This document shows, in pieces, positions 35,317-44,182 of a stretch of 64,000 nucleotides of DNA (position 1 is its first letter; every line of letters starts with the position of its first letter). The notes beneath the pieces were generated by a model. That model did no database searches. It was not told where the DNA came from and worked only from the letters and a program-made list of their open reading frames with translations. Source of the DNA: Ensifer adhaerens (lineage in GTDB: Bacteria; Pseudomonadota; Alphaproteobacteria; Rhizobiales; Rhizobiaceae); NCBI RefSeq assembly GCF_013283195.1, contig NZ_JABEKT010000001.1:904795-968794 (forward strand), written 5' to 3'. The position numbers were made by a program, and so were the translations under genes.

Positions 35317-36405
35317 GTGTTGGCGGTGCTGAAATCCGAACGTCTGCTGCTCGCCGCGTTCCTTGCCGCGGTCGCCGGTTTTGTGCTGGAACACCGCGTG
35401 CTTGAGATGGGGCAGACCGCTTCCCTTGTCGGGGCGGCAGCGCTGGTGGCCGCCATCGTGCTGGCGTCGATGCGGGTTGCGCACCATGCCGAAGTTCTGG
35501 CGGCAAAGGTCGGCGATCCCTATGGCACGATGATCCTGACGCTTTCCGCCGTGCTGGTGGAAGTGATCATCCTGGCGATCATGATGACCGGCGAGAGCTC
35601 TCCAACGCTGGTGCGCGATACGATCTATTCCGCTGTGATGCTCGATATCAACGGCATTCTCGGTCTCGCCGCATTGCTTGGCGGGCTGAAACATGGCGAA
35701 CAGCCCTACAACGACAATTCGGCGCGCACCTATAGTGTCATGATCCTGACGGCGATGGGGATTTCGATGGTCGTGCCGGAATTCGTGCCGGCCTCGAAAT
35801 GGCATTTCTATTCGGCCTTCACCATCGGCGCGATGATCATGCTCTACACGCTGTTCCTGCGCATGCAGGTGGGGGTGCACAGCTACTTCTTCAGCTACAG
35901 CTATCCCAGGGAAAAAAGTGACGGAAATGCCGCTGCCGACGAACCTGACGAGCCGGTCGTGCCGTCGATCATCATCCTTCTGCTCGGCGTGGTGGTGATC
36001 GGCGTGCTTGCTGAAATCATGTCGGGGCTTCTGAATTCAGGGCTCAAGGGAAGTGGTGCGCCGCCGGCGATCGCCGCCATTGTCGTTGCGGCCATCTCGG
36101 CATCCCCGGAGATCATGACGGCCATGCGCGCGGCACTTGCCAATCGCATGCAGGCCGTCGTCAATATCGCGCTGGGCGCCTCGCTATCGACCGTTATCCT
36201 CACCGTTCCGGTGATGGAAGCGATCGCTCTTTACACCGGTCAGCCCTTCATCATGGCGATGTCGCCGGCGCAGACGGTGATGGTGGCGATCACGCTGATC
36301 GTCGCGGCGATCAACCTCAATGACGGCCAGACCAACGCCATAGAGGGCATGACGCATTTCGTGCTGTTTGCCGCCTTCGTCATGCTCTCGATCATCGGTT
36401 TGTAG
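35317..36405 (+). CDS. Calcium/proton antiporter (ChaA-like, CaCA family)
   Basis: 362 residues from GTG 35317, six bases after GAGGGG; TTG 35287 is an alternative. About eleven membrane helices. The two inverted alpha-repeats are visible: LTLSAVLVEVIILAIMMTGE in the first half and AISASPEIMTAMRAALANRMQAVVNIALGASLSTV in the second, each with the conserved acidic residue. An acidic cytoplasmic loop (DGNAAADEPDEP) separates the halves. Exports Ca2+ (perhaps Na+ or K+) against protons. Its stop is three bases from the convergent hxlR-type gene. Confidence 0.88.
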   Translation: MLAVLKSERLLLAAFLAAVAGFVLEHRVLEMGQTASLVGAAALVAAIVLASMRVAHHAEVLAAKVGDPYGTMILTLSAVLVEVIILAIMMTGESSPTLVRDTIYSAVMLDINGILGLAALLGGLKHGEQPYNDNSARTYSVMILTAMGISMVVPEFVPASKWHFYSAFTIGAMIMLYTLFLRMQVGVHSYFFSYSYPREKSDGNAAADEPDEPVVPSIIILLLGVVVIGVLAEIMSGLLNSGLKGSGAPPAIAAIVVAAISASPEIMTAMRAALANRMQAVVNIALGASLSTVILTVPVMEAIALYTGQPFIMAMSPAQTVMVAITLIVAAINLNDGQTNAIEGMTHFVLFAAFVMLSIIGL

Positions 36406-36408
36406 CCG

Positions 36409-36918
36409 TCAGGCGACAACGCCCTCCAGGGTCTTCCTTGCGATGACATCCTCATAGGCTGCCTGCAGGGTGGCGCGCACGCGCGGCGGGCCGTCGAGGG
36501 GCAGGCCGAGATGCTCACATCGAAGCTCGTCCATGAAGCGGTCCCAGAGATCGGGGCCGCCGGTTTCCATCAGTTCGGCCCGGATGCTGAGCTCTTCGCT
36601 GACAGCTAAGTAGCGTCGCCCCCAGGCGCCCAGATGCGCCATGATCGGCACCAGCGCGATGGTCATTTCGGTGAGGCTGTAGATCGCCTTCTGCTTGTGC
36701 GTCGGGTCGTCGGTCTTGGTCAGCATGCCCTCGTCGACCAGCATCTTCAGCCGATCGGCGAGAATGTTCGAGGAGATGCCTTCCTGCGATCGCAGCAGTT
36801 CGCGAAAATGCCTTTTGCCGCCGAAGATCATGTCGCGGATGATCAGCAGGCTCCATTTGTCGCCGAAAACCTCGAGCGAGAGATTGATCGGGCAGCCGGA
36901 GCGATGATCGTCTTTCAT
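36409..36918 (-). CDS. HxlR-family transcriptional regulator
   Basis: 169 residues from ATG 36918. Winged helix of HxlR type: CPINLSLEVFGDKWSLLIIRDMIFGGKRHFREL, then GISSNILADRLKMLVDEGMLTK and KAIYSLTEMTIALVPIMAHLGAWGRR. A single cysteine (Cys9) at the start of the domain matches redox- or aldehyde-sensing HxlR proteins. The extra 60-residue C-terminal part is helical. It is divergent from an SRPBCC gene across two inverted repeats, so it probably controls both. Confidence 0.9.
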   Translation of the reverse strand: MKDDHRSGCPINLSLEVFGDKWSLLIIRDMIFGGKRHFRELLRSQEGISSNILADRLKMLVDEGMLTKTDDPTHKQKAIYSLTEMTIALVPIMAHLGAWGRRYLAVSEELSIRAELMETGGPDLWDRFMDELRCEHLGLPLDGPPRVRATLQAAYEDVIARKTLEGVVA

Positions 36919-36933
36919 GGGGACCTCTTCAAA

Positions 36934-36993
36934 ACTGCTTGCATTATTGCAGCAGTGGAATTATCTTGCAACTGCTTTTGAAATGAAAGCAGT
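36934..36993. promoter_or_regulatory. Two inverted-repeat operators in the hxlR-SRPBCC divergent region
   Basis: Two 23-bp units start at 36934 and 36971. The second is perfect: ACTGCTTT and AAAGCAGT around seven bases. The first, ACTGCTTGCA ... TTGCAGCAGT, is imperfect. Spacing of 37 bases between unit starts. They are probable binding sites of the adjacent HxlR protein. Confidence 0.7.
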
Positions 36994-37065
36994 TTTCGAT
37001 GGGGCGAATGCGGGCGATGGAACGCGTGCGCCGGCCCTTCAGGACGGAGCGTGGAGGAGACAATC

Positions 37066-37539
37066 ATGAGCGTAAATTCCGTGGAACATGCGAGCTTCAC
37101 CATCGAGCGGGTTTTCAAGGCGACGCCCGAGCAGGTCTTTCGTGCCTTTGCCGATCCGGCAGCGCACGACCGGTGGTTCGTCAAGGCCGATGGTTGGCCC
37201 GTTGCCGAATACAGCCACGACTTCCGCGTCGGCGGACGCGAGAGCGGCCGGTTCAGCAAGGACGGCAAGACCTTCTATACCAACGACACTATCTACCTGG
37301 ACATCGTCGAGAACCGGCGCATCATCTCGGCCTATACAATGGCGGAGAACGAGCGGCGGATTTCTGCTTCGGTGGCAACGGTCGATATCCAGCCGCATGG
37401 TGCCGGCGCGCGCATCGTCTTCACCGAGCAGGCGGCCTTTCTCGACGGGTTCGACAAGGTTGAGTATCGCCGGCAAGGTTGGGAAGAATTGATCTCGGCG
37501 CTTGGCACCGAACTGGGCGAGGCTCAGGCTGCCGCCTGA
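37066..37539 (+). CDS. SRPBCC family (AHSA1-like) protein
   Basis: 157 residues from ATG 37066 (MSVNSVEHASFTIERVFKA), preceded by GGAGGAGA; an earlier start at 37051 overlaps that site. START/Bet v1-like fold with the AHSA1 pattern: FKATPEQVFRAFADPAAHDRWF, FRVGGRESGRF, AYTMAENERRISAS and FDKVEYRRQGWEELISAL. Such proteins bind small hydrophobic ligands, and the ligand is unknown. Likely regulated by the divergent HxlR protein. Confidence 0.85.
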   Translation: MSVNSVEHASFTIERVFKATPEQVFRAFADPAAHDRWFVKADGWPVAEYSHDFRVGGRESGRFSKDGKTFYTNDTIYLDIVENRRIISAYTMAENERRISASVATVDIQPHGAGARIVFTEQAAFLDGFDKVEYRRQGWEELISALGTELGEAQAAA

Positions 37540-37557
37540 TCCGATTGGCGGCTCGTG

Positions 37558-38139
37558 TCAGGCGAGGGCGGCCAGCGCGCTGCCGGCAATGCCGAAGGAA
37601 AACACGGCGAGGCAGACGGCGGCAATGCGGCGCGGCAGACGCGACGTTCGCGCGCCACGCGAGAGCTGCACGAGCATCGCTCCGGCGCCGATCCAGAGCG
37701 AACCGCCGACAACGACCAGCAGCGAAAACCCGGCAATCCAGGGCAGCGTCGCTGCAAGGCCCGTCTGCGGCAGAAGCACCAGTGCCACGATCAGGGCCTT
37801 GGGATTGAGCAGCGTCGTCACGAACACGTGCCGAATGGTGATCTCGGTCGAGGTCCGGCTGTCGTCGCCGGTGGTCCAGAGTGCGTAGGCAAGGAAGAGC
37901 ACCCAGCAGGCCGCAACGATCCTGAGCGCCAGCCCGATCTGCGGATGTGCCGCCAGAAACGGTGCCAGCAACGCCACGGCCGGAATGATCACCGAGAGAT
38001 AGCCGCCGAGTTCGCCCAGAAGCAGCGGCGTCGAGCGCTTGAAGCCGGCGGATGCTCCCGAAAGCCAAAGCAACGTGTTGGTCGGGCCGGGTGTGGCCAG
38101 AAGCACGAGGGCGGCGAGGGTGAAGGCGAGCGGCTGCAT
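37558..38139 (-). CDS. LysE/RhtB family exporter
   Basis: 193 residues from ATG 38139. Six hydrophobic helices. N-terminal signature LAALVLLATPGPTNTLLWLSGASAGFKRSTPLLLGELGGY with the typical PGP motif, and TTLLNPKALIVALVLLP in the middle. Amino acid or small-metabolite efflux in the inner membrane. It converges on the SRPBCC gene with 18 bases between stops. Confidence 0.87.
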   Translation of the reverse strand: MQPLAFTLAALVLLATPGPTNTLLWLSGASAGFKRSTPLLLGELGGYLSVIIPAVALLAPFLAAHPQIGLALRIVAACWVLFLAYALWTTGDDSRTSTEITIRHVFVTTLLNPKALIVALVLLPQTGLAATLPWIAGFSLLVVVGGSLWIGAGAMLVQLSRGARTSRLPRRIAAVCLAVFSFGIAGSALAALA

Positions 38140-38443
38140 CTTTGAAGACCCGGTTTCGCGGCAATAGAGCCGTCATCTACAACATTGCGCGTCAATCTGC
38201 ATACCGTCCAGTTGGCGCGGGACTGAGACATTCTGCGGCACCCGGGACGGGCGACCCCGCCCCGTTTCTCCCTCTGTAGCGACGAGGTCGGCCCGAGGTC
38301 TTGATCTCCATCAAGTCCTGGCCGTAGCGCCACACCAAGATTTCGCGACAGGGCTGGCTGTCGGCACCTCTTCCACGCGCAACGGCGGCACGCTATCAGA
38401 CGGGCGCTGCCGCCTTCTCTCCCGGCTGCCTTCGGGGTTTTCC
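38140..38443. other. Intergenic region, no gene seen
   Basis: 304 bases between the divergent LysE and EamA genes. Short ORFs here lack ribosome-binding sites and conserved sequence. No strong hairpin or operator stands out. It presumably carries the promoters of both exporters. Confidence 0.5.
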
Positions 38444-39346
38444 ATGAACAAGACAGTGCTTTCCGGCATCGTGATGACGACGTTTTCCTATTTCCTGTTC
38501 TCGCTGCAGGATGCGTCGGTCAAATGGCTGGTGGTCGGCTACTCGGTCTGGCAGATCCTGTTCACCCGCAGCATCACCATTCTCCTGCTTTGCCTGGTGA
38601 TCGGCCGGGGCAAGCTCGTGCGCCGGGCGATCTCGTCGCCCGTCATCAAGCCGCTGTTCGTGCGCAACCTGTTGCTGCTCGCCGCCTGGCTCTCCTATTT
38701 CAATGCCGCCCGCGATCTCGGTCTCGCCGAGATGACGACGCTCTACTATGCCGCGCCGATCGTGGTGACGCTCTTGGCCGTGCCGATCCTGAAGGAAGAC
38801 GTGCCGCCGATCCGCTGGTTCGCGGTGCTGCTCGGCTTCGTCGGCGTGTTGATTGCCTGCGATCCGCTCGGAACCGGCATGAAACTGTCTCTGCCGGTCT
38901 TCCTGGCGCTGATGGCCGCCGTCTTCTGGGCGATTGGCACGGTGATGCTGCGCAAGACCGCCCTTCAGGAAACGACGCTGACGCAGATGACGATCTCCAA
39001 CGTCTTCTTCATCGGCATGACCGGTGTTGCCGTCGGCTTCTTCTGGACGCCGCCGGCGCTGTTCGACGTCGCGCTGATGGCGGGTACCGGCGTCATTGCC
39101 GGCATCGGGCAATATGCGATGTTTGAGGGCATGCGGCGGGCACCGATCTCGGTGATTGCCCCGTTCGAATACACCTCGCTCGTCTGGGCCTTCGGGCTCG
39201 GCTTCCTGATCTGGGGCGATATTCCCGCCACCAACGTCTTTGCCGGCGCCGGGCTGATCTTTATCGCGGGGGTGACGATCATCGTCGGCGAGCGTCTTGC
39301 GCATCGGCGTGCTGTTGCCGTTCAGGGTGTAGGCCCCCAGGCGTAA
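38444..39346 (+). CDS. EamA/DMT superfamily transporter
   Basis: 300 residues from ATG 38444. Ten membrane helices in two EamA repeats. N-terminal half: SYFLFSLQDASVKWLVVGYSVWQILFTRS and YFNAARDLGLAEMTTLYYAAPIVVTLLAVPILKEDV. C-terminal half: ISVIAPFEYTSLVWAFGLGFLIWGDIPATNVFAGAGLIFIAG. Drug/metabolite exporter of unknown substrate. A perfect palindrome follows four bases after the stop. Confidence 0.9.
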   Translation: MNKTVLSGIVMTTFSYFLFSLQDASVKWLVVGYSVWQILFTRSITILLLCLVIGRGKLVRRAISSPVIKPLFVRNLLLLAAWLSYFNAARDLGLAEMTTLYYAAPIVVTLLAVPILKEDVPPIRWFAVLLGFVGVLIACDPLGTGMKLSLPVFLALMAAVFWAIGTVMLRKTALQETTLTQMTISNVFFIGMTGVAVGFFWTPPALFDVALMAGTGVIAGIGQYAMFEGMRRAPISVIAPFEYTSLVWAFGLGFLIWGDIPATNVFAGAGLIFIAGVTIIVGERLAHRRAVAVQGVGPQA

Positions 39347-39350
39347 CGGC

Positions 39351-39368
39351 CGACGCCTGCAGGCGTCG
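39351..39368. terminator. 18-bp perfect palindrome between convergent genes
   Basis: CGACGCCTGCAGGCGTCG, followed four bases on by AAAAAA, lies between the EamA and methyltransferase stops. The A-run would serve as a U-run for the minus-strand gene only if upstream of the stem on its own strand, so the terminator role is inferred mainly from position. Confidence 0.45.
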
Positions 39369-39405
39369 CATCAAAAAAGGAAAAGCAGCCGGGGCTTCTG
39401 GTCTT

Positions 39406-40242
39406 TCAGCGTCCCGAGGCCTCCCGCATGCCGGGAATATGACCGCTCACCCGGAAGAACAGGTGCGAGATGACTAGGACCGAGGGATCGGCGAGGTGCC
39501 GATCCAACGCCTGTAGTTCGACTTCGAGTTCGGCGCGGCCGATGAAGCCTTCATCGACAAGGCCCTCGCGGACATTGGCGATGAAATCGCGCAGGATCGG
39601 CCGCCGGTCATGCCCGGGCGGATAGACGTGGACGACCGCATCCGTGCTGAGCGCCTCGACGCCAGCCTCGCGGAAGAGCCGCTGTGTGCGGCGGCCGATA
39701 TGCAGGTCGATGCCGCGCGCCGCCGAATACGCGACATAGGCGGCCAGAAGCCGATCCCAGGCGGCAAGCGGCGGATCGCAGACATGGGCGAGGAAATCGG
39801 CCTCGAAGCTGGCGATCCAGCCGCCCGGTTTCACCAGGGAAACCATCTCGCGCACGATGCGTTCCGGCTCGGGCACGTTTACGAGCACCAGGCGCATATG
39901 GGCACCATCGAAGGAACCGCGCGGCAGGCCGGTGGCGTAGGCGTCACCCTCTCGCACCTCGACCTGTCGCAAGGCATGGCTCGCGACGAACCGACGCGCC
40001 AGCTCGACGAAGTGGGCGTCGCGCTCGATGCCAAGCACAGAGCCGGTCGGCCCCACGCGTTTGCCGAGCAGGTGCAGCACGCCGCCGGGACCGCAGCCGA
40101 GATCGAGCACGCGTTCACCCGGTCGAATACCGATCCGCTCGAGCTGTTGGTCCGAGTCTGGGGCGAGATTGGCGATCTGCCGTTTCAACCGTTCTTCCTC
40201 GGGCCCGGCGCGTCCAAGCAGATAGAGATCAGGCTCGCTCAT
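39406..40242 (-). CDS. SAM-dependent methyltransferase
   Basis: 278 residues from ATG 40242 (MSEPDLYLLGRAGPEEERLKRQ). The longer open frame to 40428 has no conserved sequence. Class I fold: motif I VLDLGCGPGGVLHLLGKRVGP, acidic GIERDAHFVELARR, motif near GDAYATGLPRGSFDGAHMRLVLVNVPEP and KPGGWIASFEADF. Resembles UbiE/ArsM-type small-molecule methyltransferases. The substrate is unknown. 203 bases from the TetR gene, same strand. Confidence 0.85.
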   Translation of the reverse strand: MSEPDLYLLGRAGPEEERLKRQIANLAPDSDQQLERIGIRPGERVLDLGCGPGGVLHLLGKRVGPTGSVLGIERDAHFVELARRFVASHALRQVEVREGDAYATGLPRGSFDGAHMRLVLVNVPEPERIVREMVSLVKPGGWIASFEADFLAHVCDPPLAAWDRLLAAYVAYSAARGIDLHIGRRTQRLFREAGVEALSTDAVVHVYPPGHDRRPILRDFIANVREGLVDEGFIGRAELEVELQALDRHLADPSVLVISHLFFRVSGHIPGMREASGR

Positions 40243-40445
40243 GGCGTCTCCCCCTCTGGTCGAGAGCAGGATGCGCCTGCACAATTCGCCCGTCAACGTT
40301 CGCGGCGTCGGCGGATTCTGGTTAGTGCGAAGGTCGTGGCGCACTGCTCGCGCGTGTCTCTGGGCCCGCAACTCCTTGCTCCGTTCGGAGGCCAAAGCCG
40401 CGTTGACGACAAACAAGCCGAGCGTCATGGCTTGCTCGTTTGGTC

Positions 40446-41078
40446 CTAGAGGCGCAGGAGCGCCAACGCCGCCTTGATCCGCGGACGGATATCCGTCGCC
40501 GGAACCGGGGCCACCAGACCGAGTGCCATGCGTCGCAGTGGTTCGGCGATCACCATGGACAGGATCAGGTCGCTCGCCATCGTCGCATCGGCCACATCGA
40601 GGAGGCCGCGCGCCTTGTGACGGGCGAGCCAGTCGGCCAGCAGCGCTCGCGAACGCTCGACCCCGTTGCGATCGTAGATCGAAAGGATCTCCTCTCGCGC
40701 CGGGATGTCACCGACGAGCAGCCGGAACAGTCCGACTGCGTCCTCGCAAAGCACCCGCTGCGCAATGGTCGACAGGATCGCCTCCAGGATCGCCGGCACC
40801 TCTTCGGCACTTGCCGCCTCGGTCGTGAAAGCGGGCAGGAACGTATCCGTCCAGTTTTTCACGATCAGGCCGAACAGCGCCTCACGATCGCCGGCAAAGC
40901 GGTAGACCGTCTTCTTGGCGACGCCGGCCTGTCTGGCGACCGCCTCCATCGTCATCGCGGCATAGCCGTGCTGGAGCATCAATTTCGTTGCGGCAGCGAT
41001 CACGGCTGCGGCGAGTGCCTCTTCCGGCCTTGCCGGCCGGCCCCGTCGTTTTTGCGTCTCCGCCTCTGTCGTCGGCAA
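40446..41078 (-). CDS. TetR/AcrR family transcriptional regulator
   Basis: 210 residues from ATG 41078. N-terminal basic RRGRPARPEE, then the TetR helix-turn-helix AAAVIAAATKLMLQHGYAAMTMEAVARQAGVAKKTVYRFAGDREALFGLIV. C-terminal ligand domain of the TetR_C type. Divergent from a DAPG-hydrolase-like gene. A 27-bp perfect palindrome lies 46 bases upstream of its start, so it most likely represses both genes and responds to a phenolic or related ligand. Confidence 0.9.
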   Translation of the reverse strand: MPTTEAETQKRRGRPARPEEALAAAVIAAATKLMLQHGYAAMTMEAVARQAGVAKKTVYRFAGDREALFGLIVKNWTDTFLPAFTTEAASAEEVPAILEAILSTIAQRVLCEDAVGLFRLLVGDIPAREEILSIYDRNGVERSRALLADWLARHKARGLLDVADATMASDLILSMVIAEPLRRMALGLVAPVPATDIRPRIKAALALLRL

Positions 41079-41123
41079 AGCATGGCTCCGTTTGACAAAT
41101 CTCGCCGACAGGCATAGTGGATA

Positions 41124-41150
41124 TTTAGGAAACGTTCAACGTTTCCTAAA
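41124..41150. promoter_or_regulatory. 27-bp perfect operator palindrome, TetR/DAPG-hydrolase region
   Basis: Arms TTTAGGAAACGTT and AACGTTTCCTAAA flank a single central C. It lies 28 bases before the plus-strand start and 46 bases before the tetR start. TTGACA at 41092 is close upstream. The expected binding site of the adjacent TetR protein. Confidence 0.85.
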
Positions 41151-41177
41151 TGGATTTCTCACATAAGAGGATGAAAC

Positions 41178-41876
41178 ATGTCTGTCAGTACCGATCACGC
41201 CCGCGCCGGTATCGGCTTTGTCACCGACTTACTGGATCCTGCGCCGATGCGGCTCGAAACCGGCATCAGCCGGCTCGAGACCGGCGCCCTCGTGGTCGCC
41301 GTCAGGACCGAGCTTCCCGGCTGCAAGGGCCGAATGCTCGATTGGTGGTTCAAGCATTTCGACACAACGGAACATCTGTCCTGGTGGCACCCGCTCGATC
41401 ACGTCGCCCACAACGGCTGGGACGCGCATCGCATCAAGGGAGAGCGTTATGTCGGCGCCACCATCCGCGCGGTCGAGAGTCTCGGCGATATTCCGCCGGT
41501 GCCCGCAGTCATCAAGTTTCATGAACCGGGCGAGGTTTTTGGTCAGAGAATGTTCGACCAGGCGATGACGACCGGCCGCGCCTCCGCCGCCGTTTACGCC
41601 CGCATTGGGTTCGGCGAGCAAGTGCGGCTGGATGAAAACGGCGATCCGCGCGACGGCCAGATGGTGCATGTCGTGCGCGATACCGACCAGGGCGCGGTGC
41701 TGCGCAGCCGCTTTGTTCTCGGCGTGGACGCTGGCGTAAGCCATCCTGTGCCGGATGCCATAGGCCTCGGCCTCCTGCAGCACTGCTACACCGAGTTCAG
41801 CTATCTCGCCAAAGTGCTGCCGTCGCTCTACTGGGCCGATCCGGCCAATCGCGCTGATGTGCCGGTATTGTGGTAG
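41178..41876 (+). CDS. DAPG hydrolase (PhlG)-like family protein
   Basis: 232 residues from ATG 41178, with AGAGGATG upstream. Fits the 2,4-diacetylphloroglucinol hydrolase-like family: LDWWFKHFDTTEHLSWWHPLDHVAHNGWD in the middle and conserved histidines in VIKFHEPGEVFG, MVHVVRDTDQG, DAGVSHPVPDAIGLGLLQHCYTEFSYL. PhlG is a zinc enzyme that cleaves a C-C bond in the antifungal DAPG. Whether this protein attacks DAPG or another acylphenol is unknown. No phl biosynthesis genes are present. Divergent TetR control. Confidence 0.78.
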   Translation: MSVSTDHARAGIGFVTDLLDPAPMRLETGISRLETGALVVAVRTELPGCKGRMLDWWFKHFDTTEHLSWWHPLDHVAHNGWDAHRIKGERYVGATIRAVESLGDIPPVPAVIKFHEPGEVFGQRMFDQAMTTGRASAAVYARIGFGEQVRLDENGDPRDGQMVHVVRDTDQGAVLRSRFVLGVDAGVSHPVPDAIGLGLLQHCYTEFSYLAKVLPSLYWADPANRADVPVLW

Positions 41877-41909
41877 CCGAGGGCAGGTTATCCGTGCCCC
41901 GAAACGAAA

Positions 41910-41931
41910 ACAGGCTCCGCGAGGAGCCTGT
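41910..41931. terminator. Hairpin after DAPG-hydrolase-like gene and fadJ
   Basis: ACAGGCTCC-GCGA-GGAGCCTGT, a perfect 9-bp stem with a four-base loop, preceded by GAAAACGAAA-type A-rich sequence, which gives a U-rich tail on the minus strand. It lies between the convergent genes and best fits the end of the beta-oxidation operon. Confidence 0.65.
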
Positions 41932-41954
41932 CTGCATGTTTGCCCAGAGGCTGC

Positions 41955-44171
41955 TTACGCCGCCTGCTTCTTTTCTCCATAGGGGTCGAAGCGGCCGTAG
42001 AAGGTCTCGCCACGCTCGGCCATTTCCTTCAAGAGCGCTGTCGGCTTGAAGTGGCTGCCATAGTCCTTGGCAAGCTTCTCGCACAGCGCGACGAAGGCCT
42101 TGGCGCCCATGCCGTCGATATAGGAGAGCGTGCCGCCGGTGTAGGGCGCAAAACCGAAGCCGAGGATCGAGCCGACGTCGGCTTCGCGCGGGTCGGTGAC
42201 GATGCCTTCTTCCATGGTGCGGGCCGCTTCGAGCGCGATCGTTGCGAGGAAGCGGCTCTTCAGCACCTCGACATCGATCTTGTCGGCGTTCTTCTGCGGA
42301 TAGAGCGTCTTCAGCTCCGGCCACAGATACTTCTTCGCCGGCTTTGCCGGATACTCGTAGAAGCCCTTGCCGTTCTTGCGGCCGCGGCGGTCGAGATCGT
42401 CGACCATCTTGTTGATCAGCGCCATGTGCTTGGGATCGACGGCCTTTTCACCGAGATCGGCGACGGTGGCCTTCAGGATCTTCTGGCTGAGGTCGATCGC
42501 CACTTCGTCGTTGAGCGACAGCGGCCCGACCGGCATGCCGGCCATCTTGGCGGCATTTTCGATCATCGCCGGCGGCACGCCTTCGATCAGCATGTCATAG
42601 GCTTCGTGGATGTAGCGGAAGACGCAGCGGTTGACGTAGAAGCCGCGCGTGTCATTGACGACGATCGGCGTCTTCTTGATCGCGGCGACATAGTCGAGGG
42701 CGACGGCGAGCGCCTTGTCGCCGGTTTCCTTGCCGAGGATCACTTCCGTTAGCATCATCTTTTCGACTGGCGAGAAGAAATGGATGCCGATGAACTGGCC
42801 GGCGCGCTTGGAGTTCTTCGCAAGGCCGGTGATCGGCAGCGTCGAGGTGTTGGATGCAAAGATCGTGCCTTCGCCGATCACAGCCTCGACCTTCTCGATC
42901 ACGTCCTTCTTGACCTGGCGGTCTTCGAACACGGCTTCGACGACGAGGTCGACAGTCTTCAGGTCGTTGTAGTCGGCAGATGGCGTGATGCGGGAAAGCA
43001 GCGCTTCGCCCTCTTCCTTGGTCAGGCGGCCCTTGCCGACGGAATCCTTGACCAGGCCTTCCGAATGAGCCTTGCCCTTTTCGGCCGCTTCCATGTCGCG
43101 GTCGATCAGCGTCACGGCGATACCGGCGGCAGCGGTCACATAGGCGATCGAGGCGCCCATGAAGCCGGCGCCGACGACGCCCACATGCTTGAACTCGGAT
43201 TTCGGCACGCCGGCGGGGCGGCGGGCGCCCTTGCCGAGTTCCTGCATCGAGACGAACAGCGAACGGATCATCGAGAAGGCTTCGGTCGTCTGCAGGATCT
43301 CGGTGAAGTAGCGCTGCTCGATCTTGAGCGCGGTGTCGAAGGGAACCTGCAGGCCTTCATAGACGCATTTGAGGATCGCGATGGCGCCGGGATAGTTGCC
43401 TTGCGTCTCGCGACGCAGGATGCCGGAAGCGGCCGGCCAGAGCTGGGCGGACGCCGGCGTCCAGATACCGCCGCCGGGCACCTTGTAGCCCTTTTCGTCC
43501 CAGGGCTGGACCGGCTTCAGGCCGTTCTTGATCATTGCCTTGGCGGCATCGACCAGCTTGTCGGGGTCGGCCACTTCATGCACCAGGCCCATCGCCTTGG
43601 CGCGGGCTGCCGTCAGCGACGAGCCTGTCGTCATCATCTGCAGCGCGTCCTGCGCATTGGTCAGGCGCGGCACGCGCTGGGTGCCGCCGGCGCCCGGGAA
43701 AATGCCGACCTTGACTTCCGGCAGCGCGATCTTGACCGACTTGGAGTTCGAGGCGACACGGCCGTGGCAGGCGAGCGAAAGCTCGAAGGCGCCGCCCATG
43801 CAGGTGCCGTTGATCGCCGAAACCCATGGCTTGCCGCAGGTTTCGAGCTTGCGGAAGAGACCGGTCATCCGGCCGACGAGGTCGAAAAGCTTCTGGGCGG
43901 CATTGGCCGGATCCTTCTTCTTTTCTTCCTGCTGGAAGGTGAACATCGACTTGATCATCGAAAGGTCAGCGCCGCCGGAGAACGACGACTTGCCCGACGT
44001 GAAGACGACGCCCTTGACGGCGGCATCGGCCGTCGTCGCGTCGACGATGGCGTTCAGCTCTTCCATCACCTCCTGGGTGAAGACGTTCATCGACTTCTCG
44101 GGCATGTCCCAGGTGACAAGGGTTATGCCGTCGGCATCGGTCTCGATCTTGAAATTGGTATAATTCGTCAT
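41955..44171 (-). CDS. fadJ: Fatty acid oxidation multifunctional enzyme (enoyl-CoA hydratase / 3-hydroxyacyl-CoA dehydrogenase)
   Basis: 738 residues from ATG 44171 (MTNYTNFKIETDADG). The open frame upstream belongs to another frame of the lipoprotein gene. N-terminal crotonase domain (to about 190: SGKSSFSGGADLSMI, INGTCMGGAFELSLACH). NAD-binding 3-hydroxyacyl-CoA dehydrogenase domain with VVGAGFMGASIAYVTAAAG, then the helical C-terminal domain (FYVNRCVFRYIHEAYDML, YPAKPAKKYLWPEL). It catalyses the two middle steps of beta-oxidation. Last gene of the acyl-CoA dehydrogenase-thiolase-lipoprotein operon. FadB and FadJ cannot be told apart here. Confidence 0.92.
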   Translation of the reverse strand: MTNYTNFKIETDADGITLVTWDMPEKSMNVFTQEVMEELNAIVDATTADAAVKGVVFTSGKSSFSGGADLSMIKSMFTFQQEEKKKDPANAAQKLFDLVGRMTGLFRKLETCGKPWVSAINGTCMGGAFELSLACHGRVASNSKSVKIALPEVKVGIFPGAGGTQRVPRLTNAQDALQMMTTGSSLTAARAKAMGLVHEVADPDKLVDAAKAMIKNGLKPVQPWDEKGYKVPGGGIWTPASAQLWPAASGILRRETQGNYPGAIAILKCVYEGLQVPFDTALKIEQRYFTEILQTTEAFSMIRSLFVSMQELGKGARRPAGVPKSEFKHVGVVGAGFMGASIAYVTAAAGIAVTLIDRDMEAAEKGKAHSEGLVKDSVGKGRLTKEEGEALLSRITPSADYNDLKTVDLVVEAVFEDRQVKKDVIEKVEAVIGEGTIFASNTSTLPITGLAKNSKRAGQFIGIHFFSPVEKMMLTEVILGKETGDKALAVALDYVAAIKKTPIVVNDTRGFYVNRCVFRYIHEAYDMLIEGVPPAMIENAAKMAGMPVGPLSLNDEVAIDLSQKILKATVADLGEKAVDPKHMALINKMVDDLDRRGRKNGKGFYEYPAKPAKKYLWPELKTLYPQKNADKIDVEVLKSRFLATIALEAARTMEEGIVTDPREADVGSILGFGFAPYTGGTLSYIDGMGAKAFVALCEKLAKDYGSHFKPTALLKEMAERGETFYGRFDPYGEKKQAA

Positions 44172-44182
44172 GGTTCTCCCCC

